Both the position numbers and the translations under genes were made by a program. Below the pieces are notes generated by a model. It was not told the DNA's origin. It saw nothing but the letters and a program-made list of their open reading frames with translations, and ran no database searches. From Pseudomonadota bacterium (GTDB lineage Bacteria > Pseudomonadota > Gammaproteobacteria > Burkholderiales > Rhodocyclaceae), in contig JAFEDK010000029.1 in NCBI GenBank assembly GCA_018241665.1, forward strand, positions 79,175-143,174: DNA of 64,000 nt, in the 5' to 3' direction. This document shows, piece by piece, positions 1-9,023 of this stretch (positions are counted from its first letter, which is position 1; every line of letters begins with the position of its first letter).

Positions 1-1078
1 CGATGACCACCAGCACCACCAGCGCGATGGCCTCCAGAAGCGTGGTGACCACCGCCTTGATGCTGGCCCGCACGAACTGGGTCGGGTCATAGACGATGCT
101 GTACTGCACCGAGGGCGGGAAGTCCTTGGCCAGCTCGGCCATCGTCTCGCGCACCTGGGACGAGATCTCGAGGGCGTTGGCGCCGGGCGTCTGGAAGATC
201 GGGATGGCCACCGCCGGCTTGTTGTCGAGCAGCGCGCGCAGGCCGTATTCCGACGCGGCCAGCTCGATGCGGGCTACGTCGCCGAGGCGGGTGACGCCGC
301 CGTCGGGGGCGGTCTTGAGGATGATCTGCGCGAACTCCGCCTCGTCCTTCAGGCGACCCTGGGCATTCACGTTGAGCTGCAGCGGCGTGCGGCGGTCGTT
401 GGGCGGCGCGCCGATGACGCCGGCGGCCACCTGCACGTTCTGCTCGCGGATGGCCTTCACCACCTCGGCGGCGGTGAGGCCGCGCTCGGCGACCTTGCCC
501 GGATCGAGCCACACCCGCATGGCGTAGTTGCCGGAGCCGAACAGGCCTACTTCACCCACGCCCTGGATGCGCGCCAGGCGGTCCTTGACGTTGAGGACCG
601 CGTAGTTGCGCAGGTAGGTCATGTCGTAGCGGTCGTCCGGCGAGGTCAGGTGCACCACCATGGTGATCGTCGGGGTGCTCTTGGCGGTGGTCACGCCGAG
701 GCGCTGCACGTCCTCCGGCAGGCGCGGCAGGGCCTGGGAGACGCGGTTCTGCACCAGCTGCTGGGCCTTGTCCGGATCGACGCCGAGCTGGAAGTTGACG
801 GTGAGGGTCAGGTTGCCGTCGCTGTTGGCCTGGCTCTGCATGTACAGCATGTTTTCCACGCCGTTGATGCTCTCCTCCAGCGGCGCGGCCACCGTCTCGG
901 CAATCACCTTGGGGTTGGCGCCCGGGAACTGGGCGCGCACCACCACGGAGGGCGGCACCACCTCCGGGTATTCGGCGATGGGCAGCTTGAAGGCTGCCAG
1001 CACGCCGGCCAGCAGGATCAGGATCGACAGCACGCCGGCGAAGATCGGGCGGTCGATGAAGAACTTGGATATGTTCAT
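1..1078 (-). CDS. RND-type multidrug efflux permease, N-terminal part (cut by window edge)
   Basis: The minus-strand frame starts at ATG 1078 and runs off the left edge, giving about 359 N-terminal residues. The translation opens MNISKFFIDRPIFAGVLSIL, the usual first transmembrane helix of inner-membrane RND pumps. It continues with the porter-domain motifs GVENMLYMQSQ, TITMVVHL and YDMTYLRNYA, and with GVGEVGLFGSGNYAMRVWLDP. The visible end (ALVVLVVI) is in the second TM helix. Family knowledge: these are trimeric proton/drug antiporters of about 1050 residues (MexF/AcrB type) that work with a periplasmic adaptor and an outer-membrane channel. The adaptor gene lies 19 bp upstream on the same strand, so the two form an operon. 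Substrate cannot be told from this part. Confident in the family, unsure of the subfamily. Confidence 0.93.
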   Translation of the reverse strand, partial: MNISKFFIDRPIFAGVLSILILLAGVLAAFKLPIAEYPEVVPPSVVVRAQFPGANPKVIAETVAAPLEESINGVENMLYMQSQANSDGNLTLTVNFQLGVDPDKAQQLVQNRVSQALPRLPEDVQRLGVTTAKSTPTITMVVHLTSPDDRYDMTYLRNYAVLNVKDRLARIQGVGEVGLFGSGNYAMRVWLDPGKVAERGLTAAEVVKAIREQNVQVAAGVIGAPPNDRRTPLQLNVNAQGRLKDEAEFAQIILKTAPDGGVTRLGDVARIELAASEYGLRALLDNKPAVAIPIFQTPGANALEISSQVRETMAELAKDFPPSVQYSIVYDPTQFVRASIKAVVTTLLEAIALVVLVVI

Positions 1079-1097
1079 GGGGCTTCTCCCGCGGACC

Positions 1098-2318
1098 TCA
1101 GATCCGCGTCTTCATCGCGTGGGGCGTGGCTGCGGCGGCCAGCGGCGCGCTGCTCTCCATGGCGACCGGGTGGGGCGTCACCGGGTCGCCGGGGCGCACC
1201 CGCTGCAGGCCGTTCACCACGATGCGCTCGCCCGGCTTGAGGCCGTCCTCGACGATGCGCAGGCCGTCGTGCAGGTTGCCGAGGCGTACTTCCCGGTAGG
1301 CGGTCTTGTTGGCGGCGTCCACGACCAGCACGAAGCGCTTGTCCTGGTCGGTGCCGATGGCGCGGTCGTCGATCAGCACGGCCTCCCGCGGGGTGCCAGC
1401 GCCGAGGCGGATGCGTGCGTAGAGGCCCGGCACCAGGCGGCCGTCCGGGTTGTCGAAAATGGCCCGTACGCGGATCGTCCCGGAGGTGGTGTCGAGGCGG
1501 TTGTCCACCGAGTGGATGCGGCCCTCGAAGGGGTGGCCGTCCTGGTCGGCGAGGCCCAGGTGCACCGGCAGGGCAGGGCCCTTGGCGTCGCGGGTCGGGC
1601 TCACCGACTTCAGGAAGGTCTGCTCGTCCACGTCGAAGGCGGCGTAGATGCGGCTGGACGACACCAGCGTGGTGAGCGCCGGGCCGCCGTTGGCGCTGAC
1701 CAGGTTGCCGACGGTGACCTCCGCGCGGGACATGCGGCCGTCGATGGGCGCCTTGATGGACGTGTATTCCAGGTTCAGGCGGGCGATGCGCAGCGCCGCG
1801 CGGGCGGCCTGCACGCCGGCGCCGGCATCGCGGGCGGCGTTCTGCTTCTCTTCCAGGTCGCGGCGCGATATCGCGTTGTCGGCGATCAGGCGCTCGGCGC
1901 GGGCCAGGTCGGAGCCGGTGTAGCCGACCCGCGATTCGGCGGCGGCGAGCTGGGCCTCGGCACGCTCCACCTCGGCGGCGAAGGGGCGCGGGTCTATGGT
2001 GAACAGCACGTCGCCCTTGCGTACCAGGCTGCCATCACGGAAATGCACCTGGGTCAGGATGCCCGACACCTGCGGACGGATCTCGACCCGGTCTACCGCT
2101 TCGAGGCGGCCGGAGAAGTCCTGCCAGTCGATGATGGCCTTGTCGACCACCTGGGCGGTGTCCACCTGGGCGGCCTGCGGCGCGCCGGCCGGTGCGGGCG
2201 CGTCGGCGTGGGCCGCAAAGACAGCGGCACCGCCACCGGCCAGGGCGAGGCCGGCGAGGGCGGCGGCGATGACGAGACGCCGGCGGGGAAGGGAACGGGA
2301 GGTAGCGGTCGCGGTCAT
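1098..2318 (-). CDS. RND efflux periplasmic adaptor (membrane fusion protein), MexE-like
   Basis: 406 residues from ATG 2318, which is preceded by GAGGAC at a good ribosome-binding distance; the longer open frame upstream runs into the promoter region and was not used. The N-terminus has a basic stretch and a hydrophobic segment (RRRLVIAAALAGLALAGG), typical of a membrane-anchored or exported adaptor. The biotinyl-lipoyl half-motifs (VEIRPQVSGILTQVHFRDG and NLEYTSIKAPIDGRMSRAEV) flank an alpha-helical hairpin around residues 95-160. A beta-barrel (TTSGTIRVRAIFDNPDGRLVPG) and a membrane-proximal domain follow. It would bridge the RND permease encoded just downstream to an outer-membrane channel that is not in view. 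It is transcribed away from a LysR regulator, the common arrangement for inducible MexEF-type pumps. Confidence 0.94.
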   Translation of the reverse strand: MTATATSRSLPRRRLVIAAALAGLALAGGGAAVFAAHADAPAPAGAPQAAQVDTAQVVDKAIIDWQDFSGRLEAVDRVEIRPQVSGILTQVHFRDGSLVRKGDVLFTIDPRPFAAEVERAEAQLAAAESRVGYTGSDLARAERLIADNAISRRDLEEKQNAARDAGAGVQAARAALRIARLNLEYTSIKAPIDGRMSRAEVTVGNLVSANGGPALTTLVSSSRIYAAFDVDEQTFLKSVSPTRDAKGPALPVHLGLADQDGHPFEGRIHSVDNRLDTTSGTIRVRAIFDNPDGRLVPGLYARIRLGAGTPREAVLIDDRAIGTDQDKRFVLVVDAANKTAYREVRLGNLHDGLRIVEDGLKPGERIVVNGLQRVRPGDPVTPHPVAMESSAPLAAAATPHAMKTRI

Positions 2319-2500
2319 GATGTCCTCTCTGTTTTCTGATTTGGGGCTGGATTCCGGAAAAGGCTGGCGCCGCCTGGCTGTCCGGCTTTGATCGAGAACA
2401 TCGGCGTAATGCCTTGTCATTCGATCAGTTATCCGGGATGGACGGGCGGGGAGATGACTGAATTCTGGTTGTTGTGAAGTCCTGGATAAATATCCAAAAG

Positions 2501-2530
2501 TTGACTTCACTATTCGAAGTTGGCTAATAA
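2501..2530 (+). promoter_or_regulatory. Candidate sigma-70 promoter with LysR-type operator for the 2579 LysR gene
   Basis: TTGACT at 2501-2506 and TAATAA at 2525-2530 are spaced by 18 bp. An inverted repeat ACTTC-N7-GAAGT (2504-2520), which contains the LysR-type T-N11-A pattern, overlaps the -35 box and spacer. This is where an autoregulating LysR protein would bind between divergent genes. A second short palindrome, GGATA-AA-TATCC, lies just upstream near 2483-2494. Seen directly in sequence; function is inferred. Confidence 0.5.
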
Positions 2531-2578
2531 TTGATCCATGCCTTCCTTCCGCGGAGGCCATCGTACGGAGCCGGAAAA

Positions 2579-3592
2579 ATGGATCGATTTCAGGCCATGA
2601 AGGTCTTCATGGGGGTCGTGGAGGCCAATAGCTTTACGCGCGCGGCGGACAACCTCGGCCTGCCGCGGGCCACCGTCACCAACACCATCCAGGGGCTGGA
2701 AAACCACCTCAAGACGCGGCTGCTCAACCGCACCACCCGCAGCGTCAGCCTGACCGCCGACGGGGCGGCCTACTACGAGCGCTGCGGACGCATCCTGGCC
2801 GAGCTGGAGGAGACCGAAGCGGCGTTTCGGGATGCCGCGCGGCGGCCCCAGGGGCGGCTGCGGGTGGACGTGGCCGGCCCCATCGGGCGGCAGATCCTGA
2901 TTCCCAACCTGGGAGAGTTCCACGAGCGCTACCCCGACGTGGAACTGGTGATCGGCATGGGCGACCGCCCGGTGGACCTGGTGCAGGAGGCCGTGGATTG
3001 CGTGATCCGCGGCGGCGAGCTGACGGATTCCACGCTGGTGGCGAGGCGCATCGGTAGCCTGAGCTTCGTCACCTGCGGGTCGCCGGCCTACCTCGGGCGC
3101 CATGGCGAGCCGCGGACCCTCGAGGAGCTGCAGCAGCACCGGGCCGTGCATTACTTTTCGAGCGTCAGCGGGCGCAACTTCGACTGGGACTTTCTGGTGG
3201 ACGGGGTCAGCGTGCCGGTGCGCATGGAAGGGCGCATGGCGGTGAACGACGCCGACGCCTACGTCACCTGCGGGATCAAGAGCTTCGGCCTGATCCAGCC
3301 GGCCCGCTTCATGGCCTTGCCGCATCTGGAGAGCGGCGCGCTGAAGGAGATCCTGCCCCAGTGGAAGCCATCGCCGGTGCCGATGTCGGTGCTCTACCCG
3401 CAGAACCGCCACCTGTCGCCCAAGGTGCGCGCCTTCGCCGACTGGGCGGCGGAGCTGTTCGCCCGCTGCCCGCTGCTGAGCGGCTGCAACAGTGCCGGCG
3501 TCGAGGTCGGTGTCTGTCATTACCCGGATCGCAAGCCGAGCTACACCGTGCGCGACATGCTGGTGGATGACAACGCGGTGCTGGCCGGCTGA
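2579..3592 (+). CDS. LysR-family transcriptional regulator
   Basis: 337 residues from ATG 2579, preceded by CGGAG at 8-9 bp; the open frame extends to 2531 but has no better ribosome-binding site. The N-terminal winged helix-turn-helix is clear (FTRAADNLGLPRATVTNTIQ, residues about 19-38, then TRSVSLTADGAAYYE). The substrate-binding domain follows from about residue 90. The protein is about 35 residues longer than the common 300-residue length because of a C-terminal tail containing three cysteines (RCPLLSGCNSAGVEVGVCHYP). It is divergent from the RND efflux pair, so it probably controls that operon in response to an unknown ligand. Family certain, target inferred. Confidence 0.92.
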   Translation: MDRFQAMKVFMGVVEANSFTRAADNLGLPRATVTNTIQGLENHLKTRLLNRTTRSVSLTADGAAYYERCGRILAELEETEAAFRDAARRPQGRLRVDVAGPIGRQILIPNLGEFHERYPDVELVIGMGDRPVDLVQEAVDCVIRGGELTDSTLVARRIGSLSFVTCGSPAYLGRHGEPRTLEELQQHRAVHYFSSVSGRNFDWDFLVDGVSVPVRMEGRMAVNDADAYVTCGIKSFGLIQPARFMALPHLESGALKEILPQWKPSPVPMSVLYPQNRHLSPKVRAFADWAAELFARCPLLSGCNSAGVEVGVCHYPDRKPSYTVRDMLVDDNAVLAG

Positions 3593-3686
3593 AGCCTGGC
3601 GCGGCTTGCGGCGAAGCGGCCCGGCGGAGAACAATGGCGGGCTCGCCGATCGCCCCTTGCGTCGGCCGCCTCGACTAGGAGAAACG

Positions 3687-4004
3687 ATGACGCTGTCCCC
3701 GCGCTGCGCCGTCCTCGGCCTGCTGTTCGGCCTGGCTACCATGGCCCATGCCAGCCCCGCCCCCGATCCCGACCTGGCCCGCAACCTGGCCGCCACCTGC
3801 ACCGGCTGCCACGGCACCGACGGCCACGCCCGGCCCGACGCGACGATGCCCGTGCTGGCCGGCGTGCCGGCCGCCCAGCTGCTGCAGAAGCTGCGCGAGT
3901 TCCGCAGCGGCACGCGGCCGGCGACGATCATGCCGCAGATCGCCAAGGGCTACAGCGAAGCCCAGCTCGAACTGATCGCGGCGTATTTCGCCGCCCGCCA
4001 GTGA
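3687..4004 (+). CDS. Small periplasmic c-type cytochrome, likely partner of the FCSD flavoprotein
   Basis: 105 residues from ATG 3687 with AGGAG at 3678-3682. Residues 1-22 form a signal peptide ending in AHA. One haem site CTGCH is present at residues 38-42, and candidate axial methionines lie in ATMPVLAG and in ATIMPQIAKGYS. This is the layout of a short class I cytochrome c of the FccA/SoxX-associated group. The gene ends 10 bp before the flavoprotein gene, so the two are co-transcribed and the cytochrome probably takes electrons from its FAD. It carries a single haem, unlike the dihaem FccA of Allochromatium. The exact acceptor is not shown by the sequence. Confidence 0.85.
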   Translation: MTLSPRCAVLGLLFGLATMAHASPAPDPDLARNLAATCTGCHGTDGHARPDATMPVLAGVPAAQLLQKLREFRSGTRPATIMPQIAKGYSEAQLELIAAYFAARQ

Positions 4005-4014
4005 GAGGCCGGGC

Positions 4015-5292
4015 ATGCTGAAGCGACGGGATTTCCTGAGAACCGCCGGGCTGGCCGGCGGTACGCTGTTGTTGCCGGGCCTGTCCGGCCGCGCGCTGGC
4101 GGCCACGCCCCGCGCCCACGTGGTGGTGGTCGGCGGCGGCTACGGCGGCGCGACGGCGGCCAAGTATCTGCGCATGTGGAGCGGCGGGGCGGTGGACGTG
4201 ACGCTGGTGGAGCGCGATCCCCAGTTCATCTCCTGCCCGATCTCCAACCTGGTGCTCGGTGGCATCAAGACCCTGGCCGACATCACCTTGGGCTACGAAG
4301 GCCTGCGCGATACCTGGGGCGTGAAGGTGGTGAAGGACGAGGTGACCGCCATCGACCCGGCGGCGCGCACGCTGCGCCTGGCCACCGGCGGCACGCTGTC
4401 GTGGGACCGCCTGGTGCTGTCGCCGGGCGTCGACTTTCAGTTCGAGCAGGTGCCGGGGCTGGACAGCGAAGCCGCCCGTGGGCGCATCCTGCATGCCTGG
4501 AAGGCCGGGGCCCAGACCGTCGCGCTGCGTGCGCAGCTGGAAGCCATGCCCGATGGCGGCGTGTATGCGCTGACCATCCCGCTGGCGCCGTATCGCTGCC
4601 CGCCAGGGCCCTACGAGCGGGCCTGCGTGGTGGCCGACTACTTCCGCCGCGCCAAGCCGAAATCCAAGGTGCTGGTGCTCGACGCCAACGCCGAGATCAT
4701 CTCCAAGAAGGCGCTGTTCACGCAGGCCTTCGCCCGTTACAAGGGCATCCTCGAATACCGCCCCAACAGCGCGCTGCGCGAGGTGGATGCGGCCAGCCGC
4801 ACGGCCGTGCTGGACTTCGAGAACGTGCAGGCCGATGTGCTCAACGTGGTGCCGCCGCAGCGTGCCGGCGCCATCGCGGCCCAGGCCGGCCTCAAGCTGA
4901 TCAACGGCCGCTGGGTGGACATCGACTGGCTGACTTTCGAGTCGGTGAACACGCCCGGCGTGCACGTGCTCGGCGACGCGATCTTCCCGGCGCCGACGAT
5001 GCCCAAGTCCGGCCACATGGCCAATCAGCATGCCAAGGTGGCGGCGGCGGCGATCCTCCGCCTGCTCGCCGGCGAGGCGCCCAACCCTGCGCCGGTGGTG
5101 ATGAACACCTGCTACAGCTTCGTCGATGCCAGCCACGTGATCCACGTCAGCTCGGTGCACCAGTACGACGCGGCCCAGCGCACCGTGCTGCCGGTGGCCG
5201 GCGCCGGTGGCGTGTCCGTTGATGCCAGCGAGCAGGAAGGCCGCTACGCGCTGGCCTGGGCGCACAACATCTGGGCCGACATGCTGGCCTGA
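4015..5292 (+). CDS. fccB: Flavocytochrome c sulfide dehydrogenase flavoprotein subunit (FCSD/SoxF-like)
   Basis: 425 residues. It begins with a twin-arginine export signal (KRRDFLRT, residues 3-10, then a hydrophobic stretch ending ALAATP), so the folded flavoprotein is exported by Tat. The FAD-binding loop VVVGGGYGG is at residues 37-45. The family cysteines appear as FISCPISN (C74), YRCPPGPYERAC (C195, C204) and NTCYSFVD (C366); two of these would form the redox disulfide that handles sulfide or polysulfide. The C-terminal block VHVLGDAIFPAPTMPKSGHMANQHAKVAA is typical of FCSD. With the preceding cytochrome it would oxidise sulfide and pass electrons to the periplasmic cytochrome pool. Thiosulfate-linked SoxF is the alternative; no sox genes are visible nearby. 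Confidence 0.87.
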   Translation: MLKRRDFLRTAGLAGGTLLLPGLSGRALAATPRAHVVVVGGGYGGATAAKYLRMWSGGAVDVTLVERDPQFISCPISNLVLGGIKTLADITLGYEGLRDTWGVKVVKDEVTAIDPAARTLRLATGGTLSWDRLVLSPGVDFQFEQVPGLDSEAARGRILHAWKAGAQTVALRAQLEAMPDGGVYALTIPLAPYRCPPGPYERACVVADYFRRAKPKSKVLVLDANAEIISKKALFTQAFARYKGILEYRPNSALREVDAASRTAVLDFENVQADVLNVVPPQRAGAIAAQAGLKLINGRWVDIDWLTFESVNTPGVHVLGDAIFPAPTMPKSGHMANQHAKVAAAAILRLLAGEAPNPAPVVMNTCYSFVDASHVIHVSSVHQYDAAQRTVLPVAGAGGVSVDASEQEGRYALAWAHNIWADMLA

Positions 5293-5368
5293 GATCAGCA
5301 GGGGTTCCGGGCGAGCGACAGTTTCTGTCGTACGCCCGTGTTTCAATCGGCACCATGAACGGCAACCC

Positions 5369-5454
5369 GTGGGGGCGAATTCATTCGCCCTCGGACTTCG
5401 ATCAACCGACTGCGGGCGAATGAATTCGCCCCTACAGCCGAGTAATTCGCCCCA
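5369..5454. repeat. REP/BIME-like element 1 (fccB-recC gap)
   Basis: Left arm 5369-5390: foot GTGG, stem GGGCGAA, loop TTCA, stem TTCGCCC. Right arm 5414-5435 is its inverse complement, ending in CTAC (a GTAG foot on the other strand). The two arms are separated by 23 bp. A third partial half-site, AATTCGCCCC, lies at 5444-5453. Each arm can fold alone, and the two arms can pair with each other. There is no T-tract, so it is not a simple terminator. It fills most of the 191-bp gap between fccB and recC. Confidence 0.85.
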
Positions 5455-5483
5455 ACCGCCGAATCCATCCTCCGGAGACTTCC

Positions 5484-8400
5484 TTGACTGCCAATCCGCT
5501 GCCCACCGGCCTGATGCTGGTCCATGGCAACCACCCCGAAGCGCTGCGCGACCTGCTGGTCACGTGGAGCCGGCGCTATCCGCTGGCGCCGCTGGAGACC
5601 GAGACCCTGCTGGTGCATAGCAACGGCATCGCCCAGTGGCTGCGCCTGGCGCTGGCCGAGGACGCGGACGGGGCGTTCGGCGGCGGTTGCGGCATTGCCG
5701 CGGCGCTGGACATGTCGCTGCCGTCGCGCTTCCTGTGGCAGGCCTACCGGGCCGTGCTGGGCTTCGACGCGGTGCCGGAGAGCTCGCCCTTCGACAAGCC
5801 ACTGCTGGTGTGGCGCCTGATGCGCCTGTTGCCGGGGGTGATGGCGGCGCCGGACTACGCGCCGCTGCGCCGCTTCCTGGCCTCCGACGCCGACCTGCGC
5901 AAGCGCTTCCAGCTCGCCGAGCGGCTGGCCGACCTGTTCGACCAGTACCAGGTGTATCGCGCCGACTGGCTGGCCGCCTGGGCGGACGGCGAGGACGTGC
6001 TGATCCGCGCCAACGGCGACCGTCCCCCGCTGCCCGACGAGCAGCGCTGGCAGGCCAGCCTGTGGCGTGCGCTGCTGGGCGACGTGGCGGCCACCGGCGA
6101 CGGCGGCGCGCTCGCCGGGCAGGGGCGGGCTGCGGTGCACGAGGCCTTCCTGCGCCGGGTCGAGGCCTGGCCGGAGGAGGCCGGCCGGCCGGCCGGGCTG
6201 CCGCGCCGGGTGATGATCTTCGGCATCTCGGCGCTGCCGCGCCAGTCCCTCGAAGTGCTGGCCGCGCTGGCCCGGTGGACCCAGGTGCTGATGTGCGTGC
6301 ATAACCCCTGCGAGCACTTCTGGGCCGACATCGTCGCCGACAAGGACCTGCTGCGTGCGACCCGCAACCGCCAGCAGCGGCGTAACGGCATGCCCGCCGA
6401 GTTGTCCGCCGAGAACCTGCACCTGCACGCCCACCCGCTGCTGGCGGCGTGGGGCAAGCAGGGGCGCGACTTCATCGGCCTGCTCGACGAGCACGACAGC
6501 GATGCCGCCCGTGCCGGCTACCTGCAGCACTTCGTGGACATCCGCCAGCGCATCGACCTGTTCGCCCCCCACGGCCAGGCGCGCCTGCTCAACCAGCTGC
6601 AGGACGACATCCGCGACCTGCGCCCGCTGGCCGAGACGCAGGCCTGCTGGCCGGCGGTAGCGTCGGACGACGACTCGATCCGTTTCCACGTCGCCCACAG
6701 CCCGCAGCGGGAGGTGGAGATCCTCCACGACCAGCTGCTCGCCGCCTTCAACGCCGACCCCACGCTGCGCCCGCGCGACGTGATCGTGATGGTGCCGGAC
6801 ATCGACGCCTACGCGCCGCACATCCAGGCGGTGTTCGGGCTGGTGGACGGCAAGGACCCCCGTTTCATCCCCTTCAGCATCGCCGACCAGGGGCGGCGCC
6901 ACCATGATCCGCTGGTCAACGCCATCGACAAGCTGCTGGGCTTGCCCACCTCGCGGGTGGCGGTCAGCGACGTGCTGGACCTGCTGGAAGTGCCGGCCCT
7001 GCGCCGCCGCTTCGGCATTGCCGAGGACGAGCTGCCGCTCTTGCACCGCTGGATCCACGGCGCCCGTGTGCGCTGGGGCCTGCACGCCGAGCACCGCCAG
7101 AGCCTCGAGCTGCCGGTTGCCCTGGACGGCAACAGCTGGCTGTTCGGCCTGCGCCGCATGCTGCTCGGCTACGCCGTGGGCAGCACCGGTGGCGCGTGGC
7201 AGGACATCGAACCCTACGACGAGATCGGTGGCCTCGACGCGGCGCTGCTCGGCCCGCTGGTGAAGCTCCTCGATCGCCTGGAGGCGAGCTGGCGTGTGCT
7301 CGCCACGGAGGCCACGGTGTCCGACTGGTGCCTGCGCCTGCGCCAGCTGCTGGCCGACTTCTTCGATGCGGAGGAGAGTGGCGACACTTACACCCTGCAG
7401 CAGCTCGAGACGGCCCTGGAAGCCTGGCAGCAGGCCTGCGGGCAGGCCGGCCTGACGGACCCGCTGCCGCTGGCGGTGGTCTCCGAGCACTGGCTGGCCC
7501 AGCTCGACGAGGGCAGCCTGTCCCAGCGTTTCTTCGTCGGCGCGGTGACCTTCGCGACCTTGATGCCGATGCGCGCGATCCCCTTCCGCCAGGTCTGCCT
7601 GCTCGGCCTCAACGACGGCGACTATCCGCGCACCCGGGTGCCGATGGACTTCGACCTGATGGGGCGCGACTACCGCCCCGGCGACCGCTCCCGCCGCGAG
7701 GACGACCGCTACCTGTTCCTCGAGGCCCTGCTGTCCGCGCGGGAGCGCCTGCTCATCTCTTGGGTCGGGCGCAGCATCAACGACAACACCGTGCGCCCGC
7801 CGTCGGTGCTGGTCGGCCAGCTGCGCGACCACCTGGCTGCCGGCTGGAAGCTGGCCGGGGCGGAGCCGGATGGCAAGGACGCGCTGCTCGCCGCGCTGAC
7901 CGTCGAGCACCGCCTGCAGCCCTTCAACCCGGACTACTTCCCGGCAGATCCGCAGCGCGGGCCGCTATTCACCTATGCCCACGAATGGCGCATCGCCGAC
8001 GACCGCCCGGCGGCGGGCGGCGTGCTGCCGCCACTGCAGCGCGACGAGCCCTTGCGCCTGGCCGAGCTGGGCGGCTTCCTGCGCGATCCGGTGAAGCAGT
8101 TCTTCCGCCAGCGCCTGCACGTGGATTTCGACATGGACGACCCGGCCAGCGACGACCAGGAGCCGTTCGAGCTGGACGGCCTGCAGCGCTGGAGCCTGTG
8201 GAACGAGCTGATCGGCCTGCAGGCTGCCGCGGTGCATGCCGGCGAGGACCGGGAGCTGGCGCTGGAGGAGGGCCTCGAGCGGCTGCGCCGGCGCGGCGAG
8301 CTGCCTGCCGCGGCCTTCGCCGAGCTGATGGCCGCCGACCTGGCCAAGCCGATGGACGGCCTGTTCCAGCGTTATGAAGAAGGCCTGGCCCGCTGGCCGC

Positions 8401-9023
8401 TCGAATCGCGCGAGGACGAAGAGCTGCGTTACCTGAGCAAGGCTACCGGCCTGCGCGTGGAGGACTGGCTGCGTGGCATCCGGACCACCGCTGATGGCAA
8501 GCGCGGCCGGGTGGTGCTGGAAAGCAGCGACGTGGTGAAGAGCGGGCACTACCAGCACCACCACCTGGTCCGCCACTGGGTCGCCCACCTGGCGACCCAC
8601 CTGTCCGGCGGGCCGCTGACCACGCTGGTGGTCAGCAAGGCCGGCAACGCGGAACTGGGGCCGCTGGAACCGAAGGAGGCCGCACGCCAGCTCGAGGCGC
8701 TGCTGGCGGCCTGGGTCGACGGCCAGCGTCGTCCGCTGCCGCTGGCGGCGAAGACCGCCTTCGCGTGGCTGAAGTACGCCCCCAGCGACGATTACGAGGC
8801 GCTGGACAAGGCCTGCAGGGTCGCGACGACGGCCTACGAAGGGGACGGCTACCAGAGCGACGGCGAGCTGGGTTCCAGTGCCTACCTGCAGCGGGCCTGG
8901 CCCAGCTTCGCGGCGCTGGTGGCGGACGGCGACTTCGCCCGGCTGGCCACCAGCCTGCTGCGCCCCCTGTACCTCGCCCCCTTTGCCGACAAGAAGAAAA
9001 CCGCTGACGGAGCCCAGGCATGA
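5484..9023 (+). CDS. recC: Exodeoxyribonuclease V gamma subunit RecC
   Basis: 1179 residues from a TTG start at 5484, preceded by GGAGA about 7 bp upstream; no ATG in frame suits the conserved N-terminus (GLMLVHGNHPEALRDLLV). The protein shows RecC family blocks such as LLVHSNGIAQWLRLALAED near residue 48, VHNPCEHFWADIV around 272-284, and the pseudo-helicase segment RAIPFRQVCLLGLNDGDYPR. RecC has no catalytic motifs of its own. In RecBCD it splits the duplex and scans the 3' strand for Chi. Its stop overlaps the recB start (ATGA). Length fits the family (about 1120-1180). Confidence 0.96.
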   Translation: MTANPLPTGLMLVHGNHPEALRDLLVTWSRRYPLAPLETETLLVHSNGIAQWLRLALAEDADGAFGGGCGIAAALDMSLPSRFLWQAYRAVLGFDAVPESSPFDKPLLVWRLMRLLPGVMAAPDYAPLRRFLASDADLRKRFQLAERLADLFDQYQVYRADWLAAWADGEDVLIRANGDRPPLPDEQRWQASLWRALLGDVAATGDGGALAGQGRAAVHEAFLRRVEAWPEEAGRPAGLPRRVMIFGISALPRQSLEVLAALARWTQVLMCVHNPCEHFWADIVADKDLLRATRNRQQRRNGMPAELSAENLHLHAHPLLAAWGKQGRDFIGLLDEHDSDAARAGYLQHFVDIRQRIDLFAPHGQARLLNQLQDDIRDLRPLAETQACWPAVASDDDSIRFHVAHSPQREVEILHDQLLAAFNADPTLRPRDVIVMVPDIDAYAPHIQAVFGLVDGKDPRFIPFSIADQGRRHHDPLVNAIDKLLGLPTSRVAVSDVLDLLEVPALRRRFGIAEDELPLLHRWIHGARVRWGLHAEHRQSLELPVALDGNSWLFGLRRMLLGYAVGSTGGAWQDIEPYDEIGGLDAALLGPLVKLLDRLEASWRVLATEATVSDWCLRLRQLLADFFDAEESGDTYTLQQLETALEAWQQACGQAGLTDPLPLAVVSEHWLAQLDEGSLSQRFFVGAVTFATLMPMRAIPFRQVCLLGLNDGDYPRTRVPMDFDLMGRDYRPGDRSRREDDRYLFLEALLSARERLLISWVGRSINDNTVRPPSVLVGQLRDHLAAGWKLAGAEPDGKDALLAALTVEHRLQPFNPDYFPADPQRGPLFTYAHEWRIADDRPAAGGVLPPLQRDEPLRLAELGGFLRDPVKQFFRQRLHVDFDMDDPASDDQEPFELDGLQRWSLWNELIGLQAAAVHAGEDRELALEEGLERLRRRGELPAAAFAELMAADLAKPMDGLFQRYEEGLARWPLESREDEELRYLSKATGLRVEDWLRGIRTTADGKRGRVVLESSDVVKSGHYQHHHLVRHWVAHLATHLSGGPLTTLVVSKAGNAELGPLEPKEAARQLEALLAAWVDGQRRPLPLAAKTAFAWLKYAPSDDYEALDKACRVATTAYEGDGYQSDGELGSSAYLQRAWPSFAALVADGDFARLATSLLRPLYLAPFADKKKTADGAQA

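Noticed and set aside
5369-5435. REP elements as ordinary rho-independent terminators
   Set aside because: No T-tract follows on either strand, the same structure occurs in the middle of operons and in a divergent gap, and the inverted pair with a fixed foot points to a repeat family.
5343-7910. Long minus-strand open frame of 855 codons opposite recC
   Set aside because: Shadow of recC; composition is typical of an antisense frame and no start or family motif supports it.
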